NCBI RefSeq assembly: GCF_014696385.1
Contig: NZ_JACJQB010000004.1
Coordinates: 62,001-126,000, forward strand
Direction of reading: 5' to 3'
Source of the DNA: Pseudanabaena mucicola FACHB-723
GTDB taxonomy: Bacteria; Cyanobacteriota; Cyanobacteriia; Pseudanabaenales; Pseudanabaenaceae
DNA length: 64,000 nucleotides
The translations under genes and the position numbers were made by a program. Of the stretch, positions 62,215 to 64,000 are shown piece by piece. Under the pieces are notes generated by a model that did no database searches, was not told where the DNA came from, and saw only the letters and a program-made list of their open reading frames with translations. Positions within the stretch are counted from its first letter, which is position 1; each line of letters starts with the position of its first letter.

Positions 62215-63489
62215 TTGGCGACAGGATTGGCAACAATATACGAGGCTTTGCATCAAGACCCAGAAACCCTTGAGTTTGTGGAAGAGTTGCACCAAACCGA
62301 GGCTAAGGAATTTTGGCATCGGTCGATCGCAGTTTTGCAACAGTTATCGATGCAGATGCCTCTCAAGGGCATGTTGTTGACTCATAATCCTCACATTTTG
62401 GCAAATGCGGCATTTCGCCAAACCAATTTACAAACTTGGGTATTTACAACAAGCAAATCTTCATTATTTCCAACGGGGACTTTGCCAATTGGCGATACGC
62501 AGGTAGTTTCGATTCCCAAGGCTGATCTGCTTAATCAAGAATGGTTTTGTGTTTTAGTGACCGAGACCTTTAGCGCTCTGGTCGTATCATCGGCAAAAAA
62601 TCATACTTGTCTTTGGTCATTGCATCCAATTGCGATCGCAAAGGTGTTAGATAGCCTCTTGCCGCGCCTCCGTCGCTCTGAGCAACAAGCCCTATGGCAG
62701 AATAATTTGCACAAATTTCCCCCAGTCTTGCCACCCTATCAAATCATGGCGAGATTTGGGGCAATTTTGATGGCGCAGTCTTCAATACATCAGGAATTGC
62801 CGATTCCTGAAATTCAGGAAGTTGATATCATCAAGGCAATTACCCATGAAGTGCGGACTCCGCTCACGACGATTCGGATGCTAGTGCGATCGCTAAAGCG
62901 GCGTAAGGATATATCCGCAGAAGTGAAGAATCGGCTAGATCGGGTTGATGCTGAATGTACAGAGCAGATCGAACGGTTTAATCTCATTTTTGAAGCCGCA
63001 CAGTTAGATAGCTATCCGATTCTTTTAGAAGCAACCCAAATCACCGATATTTTGAGTGATGGATTTATGCGCTGGCAAGAATATGCAGGGCGGCGACAAA
63101 TTTCCCTAGAGATGATTTTGCCGACGGAAATTCCGATGATTTCCAGTAATGCGATGCTTCTAGCTCAAGTTCTCAATGGTTTGGTCGATCGCTTAGTTCG
63201 TAGTTTCCCTCCCGATAGTCATATTCAGTTGATCCTGACCAGTGCTGGTGAATATCTGAAACTCCAATTTCAATCGCAGGTGACTCAGCATAGTGGTGGT
63301 GATTTGCCATTACTAAAAGCCGTTGGACAGTGGTTAATGCTCCAGCCTGAAACGGGGACATTAAGTTTGAGCTTACCGACTACCAAGACTCTGTTAAAAG
63401 CGCTTGGTGGCAAACTAACAGTGAGAATGCATTCAACTAGTGCTGCCTATGATGGCGAAATTTTGACTATATTTTTACCGTTCTTGTAA
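62215..63489 (+). CDS. sensor histidine kinase with degenerate ATPase domain
   Basis: A 424-residue cytoplasmic protein without membrane helices. The N-terminal 200 residues form an unassigned sensor part, then HisKA: IIKAITHEVRTPLTTIRMLV with the phosphoacceptor His near 210. The ATP-binding part lacks clear N, G1 and G2 boxes: where NxxxNA is expected it reads LAQVLNGLVDRLVRSFPP, and no DxGxG or GxGL is seen. So autophosphorylation is doubtful. Starts at TTG 62215 behind AAGGA. It follows psb27 by 84 bp. No adjacent response regulator. Confidence 0.8.
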   Translation: MATGLATIYEALHQDPETLEFVEELHQTEAKEFWHRSIAVLQQLSMQMPLKGMLLTHNPHILANAAFRQTNLQTWVFTTSKSSLFPTGTLPIGDTQVVSIPKADLLNQEWFCVLVTETFSALVVSSAKNHTCLWSLHPIAIAKVLDSLLPRLRRSEQQALWQNNLHKFPPVLPPYQIMARFGAILMAQSSIHQELPIPEIQEVDIIKAITHEVRTPLTTIRMLVRSLKRRKDISAEVKNRLDRVDAECTEQIERFNLIFEAAQLDSYPILLEATQITDILSDGFMRWQEYAGRRQISLEMILPTEIPMISSNAMLLAQVLNGLVDRLVRSFPPDSHIQLILTSAGEYLKLQFQSQVTQHSGGDLPLLKAVGQWLMLQPETGTLSLSLPTTKTLLKALGGKLTVRMHSTSAAYDGEILTIFLPFL

Positions 63490-63494
63490 TAAAA

Positions 63495-63541
63495 ACTAAG
63501 AAAGTGGTTGCAGCGCGAAGCGCTGCAACCACTTTCTTAGT
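63495..63541. terminator. bidirectional terminator (histidine kinase / bioY)
   Basis: A 22-bp perfect stem (63495-63516 with 63520-63541), GAA loop. It contains the stop codon of the minus-strand bioY gene. Confidence 0.9.
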
Positions 63542-64000
63542 AAAAAAGAAGCTTGCGGGAAAATGTGGCAATGACAATAGTGGCACAGACAACCAAAAAC
63601 TGACTTGATAGGACTTGGACAGAGTATTGCCAAAAAGAAGTTTGAATTGCGCCGAAATTGGGAATTTGAATAATTACTAAATAGATAATGCCGATGATAT
63701 GCACGGCGAACATGCCACTAAAGCAACTAATTGCCATTCGTTCTAAACTTGGGGGTTTCAAAAAGGCAAGATATCCGCAAATCCATCCCCCAACCACAAA
63801 TCCTAATAAATAGCCAAAGGCTGGAGATTTGAGATATTCCAATCCGCCACCTTGATAAAACACGCCAAATCCACTTAACCCCAAGATGATATAGGCAACT
63901 TGCGATAGCAATGCAGCATTGCGACCACCGAGACAGCCTGTGAGTAAAACTGCACCGATTTGCAGCGTTGCCCTGATTAGTTCAGTCTCAACATTATTGC
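63537..64000 (-). CDS. bioY: BioY family biotin transporter (N-terminus cut by window edge)
   Basis: The substrate-binding S-component of an ECF-type biotin uptake system, a membrane protein of about six helices. The right edge cuts the N-terminus; I translated upstream to the edge and the frame stays open (LIRATLQIGAVLLTGCLGG). Visible family motif: YLKSPAFGYLLGFVVGGWIC, then LAFLKPPSLERMAISCFSG and VHIIGIIYLVI, close to BioY. Some cyanobacteria lack biotin synthesis steps, so uptake is plausible. Stop lies within the shared terminator. Confidence 0.87.
   Translation of the reverse strand, partial: NNVETELIRATLQIGAVLLTGCLGGRNAALLSQVAYIILGLSGFGVFYQGGGLEYLKSPAFGYLLGFVVGGWICGYLAFLKPPSLERMAISCFSGMFAVHIIGIIYLVIIQIPNFGAIQTSFWQYSVQVLSSQFLVVCATIVIATFSRKLLFY

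Overview
The window is a chromosomal segment of a cyanobacterium. Evidence: many copies of the HIP1 octamer GCGATCGC, a photosystem II assembly gene (psb27), the cyanobacterial nitrogen regulator ntcA, the clock-output kinase sasA, a Z-ISO/NnrU-type membrane protein, DUF4346, DUF4912 and pentapeptide-repeat genes, and PknB-type kinases with cyanobacterial tails. Gene style and repeats suggest a filamentous Pseudanabaena-like lineage, but that is inference. I see no prophage, integrase, transposase or CRISPR array. Nearly all genes are housekeeping or conserved cyanobacterial genes.

Layout. 1-9.5 kb: UPF0182 (cut by the left edge), argF, an unusual murG, vanW-like, a pirin/HxlR divergent pair, DUF3352, a YgjP-type metallopeptidase. 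9.5-19.7 kb: SPOR-like exported protein, GT9 glycosyltransferase, tRNA-His, apt, membrane GTPase, Ca-type P-ATPase, hisB, an unknown gene, DAHP synthase. 19.7-24.1 kb: a multi-hairpin RNA candidate, a ParB-like gene and a nuclease-ParA fusion, coaX, mazEF. 24.1-28.5 kb: an RDD protein, then a minus-strand cluster of two pentapeptide-repeat proteins, pyrH and frr. 28.7-36.2 kb: cobA, a degenerate HepT-like gene, DUF429, Ser/Thr kinase, DUF4346, prmA, htpG. 36.4-43.4 kb: small membrane protein, ftsQ, ftsZ, prs, ntcA, secG, coaE, SemiSWEET, NnrU/Z-ISO. 43.4-48.7 kb: sasA and a recJ gene broken in two by about 1.76 kb of foreign DNA. 48.8-53 kb: ilvH, LapA-like, ubiX, leuB, alpha/beta hydrolase. 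53.2-64 kb: a 1,496-residue Cache/acidic-tail membrane protein, hisI, a second Ser/Thr kinase, DUF4912, psb27, a degenerate histidine kinase, bioY (cut by the right edge).

The strongest oddities are four. First, recJ is split: its DHH half ends prematurely, a Uma2 gene follows, and the DHHA1 half is fused in frame behind the N-terminus of an HsdR-like restriction subunit through a translated intergenic repeat. Second, a PD-(D/E)XK-like nuclease domain is fused to a ParA ATPase and translationally coupled to a ParB-like protein with a C-terminal HhH-like segment. Third, a Cache-HAMP membrane protein carries a tail of about 1,085 acidic residues. Fourth, about 190 nt upstream of DAHP synthase has a promoter-like sequence, serial hairpins and a terminator-like end.

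Intergenic regions carry a family of short palindromic elements sharing an AATTAAAACC-type flank, one of them apparently inserted inside another. Many convergent genes share perfect bidirectional terminators, several of which contain the stop codon of the minus-strand gene.
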